Of a stretch of 64,000 nucleotides of DNA, positions 41,946 through 54,476 are shown piece by piece. This DNA comes from Limanda limanda. Its lineage: Eukaryota; Chordata; Actinopteri; Pleuronectiformes; Pleuronectidae. Each line of letters begins with the position of its first letter. Position 1 is the first letter of the stretch. The stretch lies in the NCBI RefSeq assembly GCF_963576545.1, contig NC_083646.1, forward strand, positions 9,391,491-9,455,490, in the 5' to 3' direction. The position numbers were made by a program, and so were the translations under genes. Below the pieces are notes generated by a model, which saw only the letters and a program-made list of their open reading frames with translations, did not search any database and had not been told where the DNA came from.

Positions 41946-44900
41946 CAACAAGTGAACTTTATAAGCTCCATAAAGGCAGAAAATTAGAGCTTCATTCATT
42001 CACAATTACTAGATGCACCTGGCTACAGAAGCTATTGTGTGAGCGCTCTTCTTACACCCAGTCACAATAAGCCGTGTCCTGTCCTCTGTATTCTATGAGG
42101 GCAGCACCCGAAAATAGCACAGCAGCTAATGGCTGTTGCTTGCTGTGTTTGCACTGCTGTTTATCTGGTTCGCTCATCAGGCCTCAGCCTCATTAGCAGT
42201 GACTGGGGGGGATTCCTACCAGCCGCTGCTCCCCCAGCTGCTGCTCCCTGAGGCGCCTGAGCAAAGAAGAAGAAGGGGAAAAAAAACTGGGGGAGCGGAA
42301 GGTGGCAAATGGACAGGCACACAGACAGGAAGTGGGTGTAATTTCCTCAGGAAGCTATCAGAGCCATTTCCTGTATATGACCTATCAGATAAAAAGAGGG
42401 AGGGGGAAAGAGAAAGTGAGGCAAAGGCACAGGAGTGAAAAAAGGTGAAAGAGTAAGAGCACGCAAGTGTTTCTGTAAGACATGTTCTTTTAAGATCAAA
42501 CACACTTCCTGTGCAACTTATCTACGGGTTTGCATGGGAGCCAGAAAAGGAAGTGACTGCAAAGCGTGAACGAAACCCGGTGTCGAACAAATGCGGAACA
42601 TGAGTTCACGACAGATCAGTGAGAGCAGGAGAGGATGGGGTGTGACTGCAGGGTTTGCAGATATCTGCATTTTGATGACATGTTTGATTCCCAAATAGAT
42701 GTTGGAACAATAAATAAAAAACTTTCCTTGAACTACATTAATTGCACAGATATAAATGTAACTTCTAAAAAAATATTTTTGTCAATGTCTTCACAAAATT
42801 TCCAAATGTTTCATCATCCTGATTATTTTCTGTGTGTGACTTTTCCATAAGCTACACTGCGATCATAAACGTGGACTAGTAAACATGACCGAGGCTGCAA
42901 GCACTGGCCTAAATGAACCCTATAGACTAAACAGAGGGGGGAAAAACCAAGACGCTTAGTGAAGGAGGAGGAGGGGAAAATTAAAAGAGCGGGCTCACTG
43001 CAGCAGGAAATGAAGAACAAGGCAGCAACAGTGGAAAGAAAGAAAAAAAAAACAGGCGATGGAAAAAGAGTGAGAGACTCTGCAAAGTCTAACAAGCACA
43101 TAAGCATCCAAAGTGTGTCCGAGCACTGAGCTTCACCCGAGAGCCTACGTCTGCTACGTCTAACACAACACACACAAACAGGCTGATGCTGAATCAATGC
43201 TTTCAACCTTGACCAAATGGTTTGGGCTGCAGCAGGATGGTTTACCAGTGAGCGAGCACCTCAGTGAAAACACACGTATGAGGAATCGACTGAGGAGTGC
43301 GTACGTGGGTGCTTGGTGTTAACAGGCTCATGTTGGATTCAGCTCGAGACAAGAACATGTTGAGAAAAAGCCTGGATTTCAAACTGGGAATGAAGAGTTA
43401 ATAGTATCCCACATGGGTATGGGTATGTAACTGAGGGTCTAATGAAAGATGCCATTGAGTTGCACTTTGGAAAGTGATGTAATCCAGTGTTTTGGCACGT
43501 GACCCATACTAGTGACTGAAAGCCAGGACACGTCAACCACTGCTGCTTCACTTTTGGCCATGTTTTAAAATCTGTCTCTTCCTGGTGCACAAGTTTATTA
43601 AAAGTACAACACCAAGGCTACTTCCAGACTACAAGGTTTTAGTTGCTACGTTTAAGTCTGACATCCACACTGTGGCCAGGGCTGCAATTTTCTGTCTGAA
43701 CCCGATCGAGCCAGAGAGAAAACTACCTCATTCTGACCTGAGCTCGACAAATATTCTGTTTTTTTGTATACGAATCAAACGCTGAGCACACTTTTTTCTT
43801 CAATCACAGGCACAGGCAATGTAGGACAAAAAATGAGACAGCCCAGCCAATGTGACCGAAAACAACACAAACCCGAATATCATTTACATATTCAACACTA
43901 CTTCTGAGCTTCAAGTTCCTAAAACAGGGAACTTTGTAAACACTGCTTACCTAGTTTTTATTTTTAAAAAGTGTCAACGGCCAAAAGCGCTTGGTAACGA
44001 TGACACAGTCGCCCACATCGCTTCCTGATTTGGTTTCATCAGCCGCGACTTGACGACCAGTGTTTGAATCCAAAACACTGCGAACACTTCACGAATGACC
44101 CTTTGAAAAGTATCAGCTCAAAACAGAAAAGAACAAGCATCTTGTCAACAGATTATAAATAAAACTTTGATCGACTCAAAAGAGATAAGAGGTCTTGACG
44201 TTACAATGTGACTGATTGTCTGCCTGATAATTCAATCAGACCAAAGAGCAAAAAAACTGCCAGTGCTTCTTTTACAGAGAACAAATACTGTGTATACCAG
44301 GAATCTAGTCCCTTTACCGACTGTCAGAAAACAGAACAGGCCGGGGTTCGCTGTGAGATAACGATGATAGCGAACCACAACAAAGTACACAAAGGAAGTG
44401 GCTTCAGTGCGATTGGCGGTTCTGAAGTAAAGGTATAAAACTATGCTCTCCTCCTCTTTTTCACCTCTACATCCCCACTTCTTTCTGTATATTTCATCCC
44501 CATACATCCAGTATTTCTTTCTCTCCTTGTGTCTTTTAACCTCCCTCCTTCTTCTTCTCCTCCACCTTCAGCCTAAAATAAAGCAGTCCGTTGTACAATC
44601 GCTCCGAGACAGCCGGTGCATTCATGGCCGGCAGACAAGGGCCAATTATGTTATTTAACGACCATTACGTAGCGGCTAAAATAAGATTATGGCCAACACA
44701 GCCGGGAAAACAGAGGCCGGCCCTTTCATTGCTACACAGGATCCTAACCCGCTACAAGTCTAAAGAGGAACCACACTGTTAAATCCTGCTGGATCTTCTG
44801 ACTTCACAAGAGTTTGACTTGCACCATTGTCGCATCACCTGAGAGTTCCACTGTAATAACCTTTTCTTGATATGATTTTATTTGGAAACAAGAATCGTTG

Positions 44901-46171
44901 ACCTTCTCTTGATGTGATTTAGGTTGAGCAGACTTTGCTCCCAGATGTTCTTTTATGATGCTGAAGAGCCCCATCCTCTCCCCCTTTCCGAAAAATCCAA
45001 GTGTAAGCCTCCCCAAGCGTCTTTTAAGATTTTAATGGAGATGTGAAACCAGGTATCCCAAGCTACTGCTCAGTCTCCTCCCTTCCTCATGTACACAGTC
45101 AAGCATAGTGACGGAGGTGTAACACACCTTCTCTTCATTTTCTCGCTTTCCCTTGGAGCCAAAGTAAACTTCTCTCTCCTGCTCTGACAAGCTGCCAACC
45201 CCCAACTCAAACCCACCCCCCACCCATCCTCCTACTCTCCTCATGTCCCCATATAGAGGTCACTGGCTTCATGGAAACATTTGATAGGCTGGGGCCAATC
45301 GACTGGCATGGATTGGCAGTTCAGAGTAAACCTCTAGCTTGGCCTAACTGCTTCCATGTGTGTGTGAGTGTGTGAAGTGCAGTGTTTGCACAGGCCAAAC
45401 ACAGAAACCTCTGACCAGCATTTGTGACAATAACTGCTCCTCATTCATTCCTAATTACGTTTGCGTGTCCCGAGTTCATTTGCATCTTAAATACAAAGCA
45501 ATACAAAATAAGAGCTGAAATACCCTGGCACATGCTGGAATAGTTCTGGAGGGAATCGAGACTGGCGAGAATCAAAGCTTGGGCTAACATTGCCAAGAAT
45601 GCCTTTGTACTTGCACACAAGCACACCTTGGTTCATGATGCTAACTTCATGCCAACGCTGTGCGATCCAGATATGCAACATTCTCTCCATTTTTTCTCAG
45701 GACAGATTAATAGGGCTTAAAGGGATACGTCAATATTTATTCAAGACTGTTCTCTGTAAGGATCATAATGAGCACAATGTTTGAACCCCAATTTGAATGC
45801 ATGTGGACAATGAAATGACTGATGAATATGAAAGATAAAGGCATAAAACAGAGCTGAGAACTCTTGAAGAGTCTGTAGCTAAAAGATTAGAGGTTAAAGG
45901 AGAACTCTATTTGATCTAACACTTCTGGAACTCAAAATACAGTTTTTTAACAAAGTAGAACCAGAGGTGTTGTGTTGTGTAATTCAAAGCTGGTGCTGGA
46001 CAGTCAGACCAACATTACATTTCAACATGCAGCTGATTCATAACTTTGAACATGATCTCAAGACTAAAACACATTTTTTTTTATTTCAAACTTAATTTAT
46101 ATTACAATTGAGCAAGAATTATATAAAGAGCCGAGCCGAAAGCTGACATCATTATAGATTGAGAACTAGAA

Positions 46172-46445
46172 TAGCACTCAGAAGAGATTTTCATCAAGCC
46201 ACAGCAAAATCGCAGACACTGTCCTCAAATATGCCTGATATTTGTCATCAATAATCCATGAATGATTCCCTGAGAAATTCTTGAGAACTATCAAAGCTCC
46301 TCTCTTTAACGATGTGTGAAAAACATTCCTGCATTCACCGCACAATTTAACGGTTTCAGTCTTGGGTCATGTCCCAACCCGTTCAGATTTCCTTGGCATC
46401 AGTTGGGTAGTTTTTGAATAATCCTATTAAAACAACAACCGCATT
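46172..46445 (+). repeat. Dispersed teleost repeat (copy D)
   Basis: Starts 'agcactcagaagagattttcatcaagcc' and ends 'tttttgaataatcctattaaaacaacaaccgc'. It shares the start and the 'taatcct' landmark with copies B and C. It is the most degraded of the long copies. Confidence 0.5.
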
Positions 46446-46879
46446 ACGGGTTATCAGCAACATTTAGCTAAATGGAGCCTCTTTGTCAAATGTAATTGTC
46501 TATTGAATATTGAACATAGTCTAGTCAGAGGTGGCTGACTACCTGGAGTCTGGGAGGGGAGACATACCTGGAGACAAATAACCTTTCCAGAGTCATAGCA
46601 GCTAATAGCCAGATATCATCTTTTCTGAAAAAAAGTATATAATGCGTAAACTCTACCAGCGGAAACTAGACAAGTTGTGTAGCATATAAAGAAAACTGTT
46701 CACATTGGTATCAGTCAAAATGACAATGGAAATAACAAGTTATTGTGCAAATGCTAATGTGCCATTATAATGTATCTGTACAGTCACTAGACTCCTTACA
46801 ATATCACCCCTACAAGAATCCTATGTGGTTAATAAAGGTCTGAGTGCTCACATTAACTGTTCTCAGACATGACCTGCGG

Positions 46880-47345
46880 GTAAAATCCAGAGAATTGGCT
46901 ACGGAGTTTACCCGTAGTTTGACTTTCACACATGCACAACGCAGCCAGAAGTTTCTGCACAGAAACTCACAACGGCAACAAATTTGCGTCCTTCAGGCGA
47001 GAGATGGAGCAGCCGGGTGCAGCAGACAGAGGCAGGAAGTGACATATTAACTACGTTGCAGAGATCACTGGTGTATGCTCTCATCACCACAAAATCTCTG
47101 TTGGTATCTTCTACATGTGTGTCTCCACTTTTTCACCGGCTGATATTCATTTTCTTTTGGTTTGTTTCTTTCCATTTTTGCGTAAGTGTTATAACCCCCC
47201 ACTCAAATTTCTACGGTCTTTATACTAGGGGGGCAGGTGGAGAAAGTCTGCAGAAACTACGGAGTCTCTCACTCTGACTTTTGCGTTCACACATGCTTCT
47301 CCTCTGGAGAAAACACAGAGTATCTGCAGAGTTCAGTGCATGACT
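46880..47345 (+). repeat. Interspersed repeat with internal 40-bp direct duplication
   Basis: The segment starting 'ctacggagtttacccgtag' and continuing 'gactttcacacatgc' (about 46899-46937) recurs as 'ctacggagtctctcactctgac' and 'gttcacacatgc' at about 47257-47296. The block is CpG-containing and unlike its AT-rich surroundings. It resembles a repeat seen elsewhere in fish genomes, but I cannot name a family. Confidence 0.45.
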
Positions 47346-47661
47346 GAAATCAGCAATACAGTCAGCACACTGTCTGCACACACTGTAAGACTGGAGGACC
47401 TTTCACCCCACAACACCCACAATCTTTCACTCCTCAAAAGTAAACATCTATGAAGTCGTGTCTCGCTTTTTCCACTCTGACCCTCAAATGAAAGAGCTCA
47501 TTCTCTGTTTTCTGCCTGGCTCACACACATCAGCTTGCCAGTCGTCCCTCTGACTCACACTTGGACAGATGGATGTAACTCTTTCCACTTTCTAGCTTTT
47601 TTTCAGAGAGTGCTGCAGCACACGTATATACAGCTCTCGAACAGAATCCTCATATCAAGGC

Positions 47662-47835
47662 CCGGTCCAGACCTGGTATTAACATTAATCTTGGATGATC
47701 TGATCTCAAGTAGACTACAGCTGTGAAGACAAACTGCAGGTGTGAAAGTACAACTGAGGACTCATTTGAGATGCGATCCCTCAGACGACTTTCAGAGGTG
47801 GTCTGGGGACAAGTGTGGCCCCATTTGTTGACTAG
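47662..47835 (+). repeat. Teleost interspersed repeat ('ggtccagacctggtatt' type)
   Basis: Contains 'ggtccagacctggtattaac', 'atgatctgatctcaagtaga', 'aggtgtgaaagtacaactga' and 'gaggtggtctggggacaag'. These words occur in the same order in an abundant fish repeat that I recognise from memory. It has no coding content. Confidence 0.55.
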
Positions 47836-48527
47836 CGGGAACAAGTATGAATCCTACACCACACTGAAGAACCGCTTACTAACAGCTGATGTCCTCTGGC
47901 TCCCTACAAGTTCATAAAGAACTAACAAACTCACGACTGAACAAGGATGTACAAATGTATTTGCATATCAATTTGGGGAAATGAGATCTCATTACTGAAG
48001 TGCAGTGAAATGTGTTCACTCAGATGAAATTCCAATGCCAAGTGGGAACTGTCACACAGACTTGTGATCATGAGCCTTGATAAAGCTAGGTATGCACAGG
48101 GCCACAGTGAGAGGGAGAGTGAATAAACAAAGCATGACAACAAGCATTTTGGTCCTAAAGGGATCACTATGTTCCGGGGTAATGTCCCCACTGCACATGC
48201 ATGACTCATTTCACTCACACCTTTCTGTGAGAAGGAAGCTTGGTCTAGTTTGAGTCCAGAGTACTAAGCAGAGATGAGTGACAGCAGAGAGATGACAGAT
48301 TGATTGGCAGGTTAAAACACCGAGCTCTTTGTGTTAAGACAAAATACCTGTGAGCTGGTGCTTGGCGGTATACCAGCTCATCCAGTATACCGGTATAAAA
48401 CTCTTGCACGATATAAATGTTTTACATACCGCCAGAATGTAGCATAGCTGTGTCGACTGCTGTAATGTTTCAATAGGCAGCGCATTATGTCATTGATTAG
48501 ACATCCTTATCCCATTCCCAGCCCACA

Positions 48528-49130
48528 GGTGTGCCCCTAGGCCTTGGCTGGGCCCCTTCTCTTAGTGATATAAACCATTTATTTTCTGTCCAATTATTAC
48601 CCTCTGTCATTGCTCGTCGTATCATTGCTATGCTGATGACACCCAACTATACCTGTCATTCCTGCCATTTTATCCCACGCTGTTAGTGTGAATCTGTGCT
48701 CATCTCTCTGACATGTGCATGGATGAGGAAACACCACCTTCAGCTAAACCTCCCTACAACTAAACACTTGTCATGCCGACCAACCAGTCTCTCCAGCATG
48801 ACATCAATTACAACATTCACTCTTCATCCCATGCAAATGTGGCCCTGCTGTGCCTTGAAGGCCTTACCTGACTCGGCATTCCACCCAGCTTGGTACAGAG
48901 CAAATTATCTCTGAGCTCAACTACGGTACTGCCCTTCAGACAGGTGTCACTTCAGACACTGTTAAACACATACAGATGTTGAGGAGCGTCTGGTCTCAAA
49001 TCAGCCAAAAAAGGGCACATGCTCCTCGACTGCTGAGCAACATGCATATAGGCTGCAGAATCAAATTCAAGTCAGTTCTGCTTTCCTACAGAGAGTCAGT
49101 TTGGCTTTCCTCTGGATCCCATCTACATGG
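48528..49130 (+). mobile_element. Degraded LINE reverse-transcriptase fragment
   Basis: The plus strand encodes GVPLGLGWAPS (compare the GVPQGSVLGPLLF motif) followed after about 90 bp by YADDTQLYLSF (48629-48661), the catalytic YADD box of LINE reverse transcriptases. In a shifted frame WMRKHHLQLNLPTTK (within 48700-48770) follows, matching the 'WMxxNxLQLNxxKT' segment that comes next in L2/CR1-like elements. Frame changes show it is dead. The right limit is uncertain. Confidence 0.8.
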
Positions 49131-49939
49131 CTAATTCGCACAGTAGAGCCACACCTGATCAATAGCCCTTGTCTCTTACAGGTGCGAATGAATAATTAAA
49201 AACAATTTCAGCTAACCCTAACACTTAACTTTAGTTAAAATATTTAATTTGGAAAATGCAGCACTGTTAACGTTATTGGCATATCCACTTATTTCAGCAG
49301 TTCTGTTTTATCTATGTTGCAGTTTGCAAAATTAAAATTGTTTACATTCTGCAATGGAGCATACAGAAGTCTATAGGAATTAAAGCCTCCATTATGTGCT
49401 GTGCATGGGAAAGTATAATGCTGTACTCCTGACGGACGAACAAGCCACTACAATTCCATCTAAAGGGCAGAGCATGTGATATACAGTGGAATTTGCCAGA
49501 AGCAAAATAAAATACTGTGTTGATACCATCCAGAACTTCTGAGCTGCAAAATTAAATTTAAAATCACTGTCATGTGTACAGGCTGAGGCCAAAAGAGTAA
49601 ATGGTTTGCATGTACAACAAATGGACTGAAATTAACTCATGAAAACAATCATCAATGTTTTGTCTAACTCGGTCGGTTCATTCAAGGGCAGAACAAGTCG
49701 CTGCAAATCAGTGCTGTTGGAGTCTGATACATTCTTAAAGGGGTATTCCACCAATTACACACATGTGGGTCAGTCTACTCCTGATGGAAAACAGTTTTTT
49801 AAAGTGTCGTCTGTGGCTCTGGAGGAAACATCTCCCAGGCCTGAGAAAACACTGATGGCGTCCTGGTGATGTCATCAGGGTTAACTCTCGTCTTGGGCTC
49901 AGAGACACATTTATAACAGGAAACCTGCTGTGAGTGTGA

Positions 49940-49960
49940 GGGGGGGGGGGGGGGGGGGGC
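49940..49960. repeat. Poly-G run
   Basis: About 20 consecutive G on the plus strand. A homopolymer of this length is a likely point of sequencing error. Confidence 0.95.
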
Positions 49961-51776
49961 GGGATTTAAAGATGTGGGCATTCACCGGGACAGGAGAGGA
50001 CACTATTCAGCAGCATTAAGGGAAATGTAGGATCAGCTGTAGTTGCAGCTTTATCCATATCACCTATGTCTGGATATGTCAGCTGCTTTGATTTTGACTA
50101 TTCTTTTTAAAAACTCTCTCTTGCAGGGTGACTAACTTTATTGAACTTTACTATTAAATTAATTATGGTGCAATATACCTAATATTGTGAATGATATGGC
50201 CTCTGTACTGTACTGTTTCTTAAATCCCTCTTACTGTACTCACAAATACTCCTCAATGGAACAAACATGTGCTAGGTGCTGTTTTCTGATGCAAGTCATC
50301 ACATCTCATTGGTGCAACAATTACAGTTATGAGACATCACGTCTGAGACACATAATGCAAAACTACAATAATCCCTTTCTGTGTTCCACGTTTAAACTTA
50401 GAGCTGGCGGCAGAGTAAACTGATAAAGACTGAGTGAGTGCATGAGGGAGTTATTAAAGTCTCAGCATTTGTAAGTGTCATGTCAAACTGTCGGGACTGT
50501 CTGAAAATGGCCGACTCCAGTGTGTTTTGGTATTGTAATGTCTGTTTATACGGTTGACTGTTGTGCAAAACGGGTTTCTGACCTCAGTGTGATTTACATA
50601 AACTACCGAGCAAAAGCGTTCTAGAGATAAAATAACCAGAAGGAAATGTGTGTTTGAGGTGAAACCGGTTGACGATCCAGTAAATACAAAACAATTCAAA
50701 GTTCTTCATCACACTGATGCAAAAATCCTGCTAACTGATTTACAACAGGAGCAGTAAGTTACCAACAACAACCACAGATATTAAAGGAATAGAATAGTGT
50801 ACAGCAAAACATCTTAGCCAACAAATCTCTATTGCTTCACAGTACATTTTAGAGCTGCATTTTAGAATATAGGACAAGAGGGAGACTATCCCTTATACGT
50901 TTGAAGGTCTTCTGCACAAATTAAGTTTCCAACTACCAGTAGATGTTAGCAGGTGTTAGCAGTTAACAGTGGGTGTTAGGGACATAAGTTCAGTTGTGCA
51001 CATTTGCATCCTCAAGTGTTTTGGCCTTGTGTTCAACGATACAGGTCGAACTTGAGGGGAAAAAACACAATTTAAATTTCTGATTAATCTGCAGGTTGTT
51101 TTTCATAAATATGTCAATTCAATGTTTGGTCTCTCAACTTCAGAAAATAGAGTAAATCTTAATCCCAGTGGCAGTTTGTCACATCTCACACTTCACAGAT
51201 CACTTGTTGTTAGAGGTGTTGTTGCCTCATCACCTTTCTCTGCACGCTCACACACAGACACACACATGCACAGACACAGACACACACTGAGCTCATCCAG
51301 CAGGAATCAGTAGATTTCCCTGTAAACCGCTGGAGAGAAGATGAACAGCCCAGTCCAGTCTGTCTCTCATTATCTGCCGTCAATCTAACTGCGCCCACAG
51401 AGGAATACCTGGGCTTCTTTTAAAGTTCAATCCTGACTTCAGTAAATTATTAGCTTGCTTTTAACCCAGCTCCAGGACCTTAGGATACCTCCTGGCTGTT
51501 CCACCGCGGGTGCCATTATCTGTCACTCCAGCTGTTAGGCATCTCTATCGCTATCAACGACTGTTTCACCTCGCTGTGGCACCAACCGAGTTTATCAGCC
51601 CCCCCTCTGAGGGACAGTGGACGCGGGGGTTTTCGTAGGCCTGTGACAACGGAGAGGGTGAGAGACCGGGAGGGAGAGAGGAAGCGGCACAGCAACTCAG
51701 ATTAAATAGCCAACATTCCTTTAAAAAGGGAGAGAAGTTAGCCTTTGGGCTCGAGACAAGCCTGCACTTGCAAAAA

Positions 51777-51781
<5 letters not shown>

Positions 51782-51829
<48 letters not shown>
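51782..51829. repeat. (GA)n microsatellite
   Basis: About 48 bp of AG dinucleotide. A second, shorter (GA)n lies at 52693-52713. Confidence 0.95.
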
Positions 51830-51834
<5 letters not shown>

Positions 51835-53479
51835 AAGTGCAGCGCTCTGTAGTCTAGCAGAGCGGAACAGGAAGTGGCAGGGCCTGCTTCACGTGGGGGG
51901 GGCCTCTGGGGTGCAGCAGCAGCTGGCTGCGACCGCGTCACACTCTCCACCAAAAAAAACCTGCCACTTGCATTGCCCTTCACAAACACACCCCCCCCCC
52001 CACACCACCCTGTATAATAATTAATATCTGTAACCATAAGTATTATGAATCACTGTTGGTCACGAGACAAACGTGCAACCTGGGTAGAGATAACGTTGTT
52101 CTTTGAGGATTAACGAATAAAAACATGGCCGCACCGTCCCAGGCCTCCCGCGTTATAGGTTAATGAGATGCTGAACTGGATACACAGTAGCTCCTCCCTC
52201 ATCCTGCACAGGCGATGTCCTCTATTTCACGAGGCACAAAATCATCATCATGGATAATCGATGGTAATGCAGACGCTAATTATGAACGCTGTCTACACTG
52301 AGCCCACCCCCCAGGTCTATATTTTCTATATGGGGTGATGAGAGAGAGTGGCAGGGGGCGGATGCAGGGGTGGGGCCGGCTGGAATCTGATTGGCCCTTA
52401 AAGTGCCCTTGTCCTGTCACTGGGGTGTGGGGTTTTTGATGTCACTTTCTAACAACACAATGACATGTATGATGCATTTCTGAAGATTACTTATTTCCAA
52501 GCTTTTTTGAAGTAAACAATGAACAATTTTCACAATATTATCGATGAGTTAACAGAAAATAAGGAATGACTTCACTGTAAACGTCACTGAAGCAGGGACA
52601 CAGACACAGATTTGGCCCCTCTTTGTAAACTGTGGCCCCTATATGACCCCTGATTTAGACTAAATCCTTCATCCACCACTGGAGAAAGGTACAGAGAGAG
52701 AGAGAGAGAGAGAGGACGGACTGCAGGAGGATTATTGTAAGGATGAGCAATAAAACAATACAATACAAGTTCTATTTAAATGAGATACAACACAGATTTG
52801 TAAATGTTTATCTTAAGAAATAACAATGTGACATTTATTGTGATGATTATTGATGTTGTTGAATCACATAAAGCACTTTTAACAGTGCAATATTCTGTCT
52901 GTGCACAACAATTTCCACTGCAAACCCCTGTATGTATTGTGTTTACACTGTATATTATTTGTGTGTCTTATATTTCCTTGCGTTTGTGTTGCAATCTTGT
53001 CCTAATTTCTAGTATTTAACTGCCCTCTTAGCTGCAGGATCTTCTTATCTTATCTCAAAGTGCTCGATCTTGATATAACTGGAGCCCTAAACTGTGACCT
53101 CCTTTCAAGTCCTGCAAAAACAATGGAGTGAGAGGGAAACAGAAGAGTGGATCACCTGTTCAAAAGAACCATTGTTTCAAATGAAAAGCAGCAAGAATAA
53201 AAGGGGGATATTAAAGAATTAAATGTATAATCAGCAGCTCCACACTCTTTATCAGTATTTCCTCTTGTGAGAGAAACTCTGCTCACAAAGCTCCTGCAGC
53301 GAAGGTAAAAAAACAAACTTTCACAAGGTCACCGACAGAAACTCAATTCCCACCACAGACAACTCTGCGTCAACTCGGGTCGGGAATAAGAAAAAGTGAT
53401 TTGAAGTTTGGTGATGGGACCAAAACGAGGTCGTTAAAAAAAATGAATATAGGATATGCGGGATACCTGAGGCTGTGAC

Positions 53480-53965
53480 TCCTGACTCGGAACTTGAGCT
53501 TCCCTACATGCGGACTCACAGGGAACTCTCCACAGAAGCTACTTGGAGAAGTTGAGTTTGTTTTTAAAAAAGTCTGGTTCTTATTCGAGGAGGCCGAGTG
53601 TGTTCGAGCCCCCCCCCCCCCCCCCTCCTGTCTGTCTGTCTGCCGCACGGAGCCACTTCTCTCGGTTTTAAACCAACAACCTCCTCCACTTTTTAAAAAA
53701 ACACACCGAACCGAACCGAACCGGAACAGATCCCTGAAAGTTGTTGTGCAGGAGGACGAACACAAAGCCCCGGGTACTCACCGTGAGACGAAGGAGAAAA
53801 GCACCAGGCGGAGAGGACTGTTTGGTTTCCTGTCCCGAGAGCTGCCGTGTGTCAGCGGAGGGCGGCTGGTCGGTGGGGGGGGCGGGGGGGGAGAGAGAGG
53901 GGAGGGGGGGACGTTGTACGCGGAAGTACACAGAGAGAAAAAGAAGGCGACGAACAGGAAGGTAA
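53480..53965. promoter_or_regulatory. CpG-rich promoter region of arhgef1
   Basis: A local rise in GC and CpG against an AT-rich background, with C17 (about 53611-53626) and long G runs (53874-53910). Repeated CCGAA units (accgaaccgaaccgaaccgg, 53705-53724) lie 60 bp left of the donor. The most likely promoter for the minus-strand transcript. No TATA box is evident. Confidence 0.5.
53782..53960 (-). other. arhgef1: Probable 5' (untranslated) exon of arhgef1 in a CpG island
   Basis: On the minus strand a GC-rich stretch ends in a consensus donor, CACG|GTGAGTACCC, at 53782/53781. The next minus-strand acceptor with coding homology is the arhgef1 exon at 36152. The last codon boundary of the frame that stays open here is compatible with the phase-0 entry of that exon, but the frame upstream is low-complexity. 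I therefore treat it as 5'UTR with translation starting at 36119. The left edge is set by the donor; the right edge (start site) is a guess. Confidence 0.5.
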
Positions 53966-53969
53966 CACA

Positions 53970-54438
53970 CGATTTAAGGTTTTTAATAATGAGCCAACAG
54001 TGTGTAAGAAAAGATGTCATCACTTTGAATAATATGAGTTGTTGTTTGTGTGTTTTTTTCAAGCTTGATTGTGAGTTTGTGAGGGGTTGTTTCCGCACTG
54101 TGTCACACTCTAACTCGTCCCCCCCCCGCTGAACATTTTAAGTATTTACGTGATTTATGTTAAGTATGTGAGTTTTGATTACGTTGATTAGCATTTGAAC
54201 ACTTTTCACCTAGAATATCACACTTGTTTTAAATGTATCTATTGTTTTTTTCCTACATAGTTTCTCCAGTTTAATTTAATTTTAGCTTAAGTGACCAAAA
54301 CTGCACAATATTTATTCCTAAATTATTTTGTTCCTACACAAACATGCCATTATTTTAGTTTTCTGTTCCTCCTGCTCTGCAGCTTCAATCTGATTATAAA
54401 TAGCTTTAATCATGTTATGTCTATTGGTTTAAATGTCT

Positions 54439-54476
<38 letters not shown>

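Larger units (their letters stand above)
36153..53781. other. Presumed arhgef1 5' intron, about 17.6 kb
   Basis: No exon with homology was found between the first homologous arhgef1 exon and the CpG island at 53.8 kb. Contents: microsatellites (37158-37286, 38157-38211, 40083-40121, 49940-49959, 51782-51829, 52693-52713), interspersed repeats (41648-41945, 46172-46445, 46880-47345, 47662-47835), a LINE fragment (48528-49130) and several non-repetitive stretches that may be conserved non-coding elements. If the 53.8-kb exon is not arhgef1's, part of this is intergenic. Confidence 0.55.

Noticed and set aside
53494..54132. 212-codon plus-strand frame over the CpG island
   Set aside because: Composition is Pro/Gly/Arg runs from poly-C and poly-G tracts. 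It lies antisense to the probable arhgef1 first exon, with no homology.
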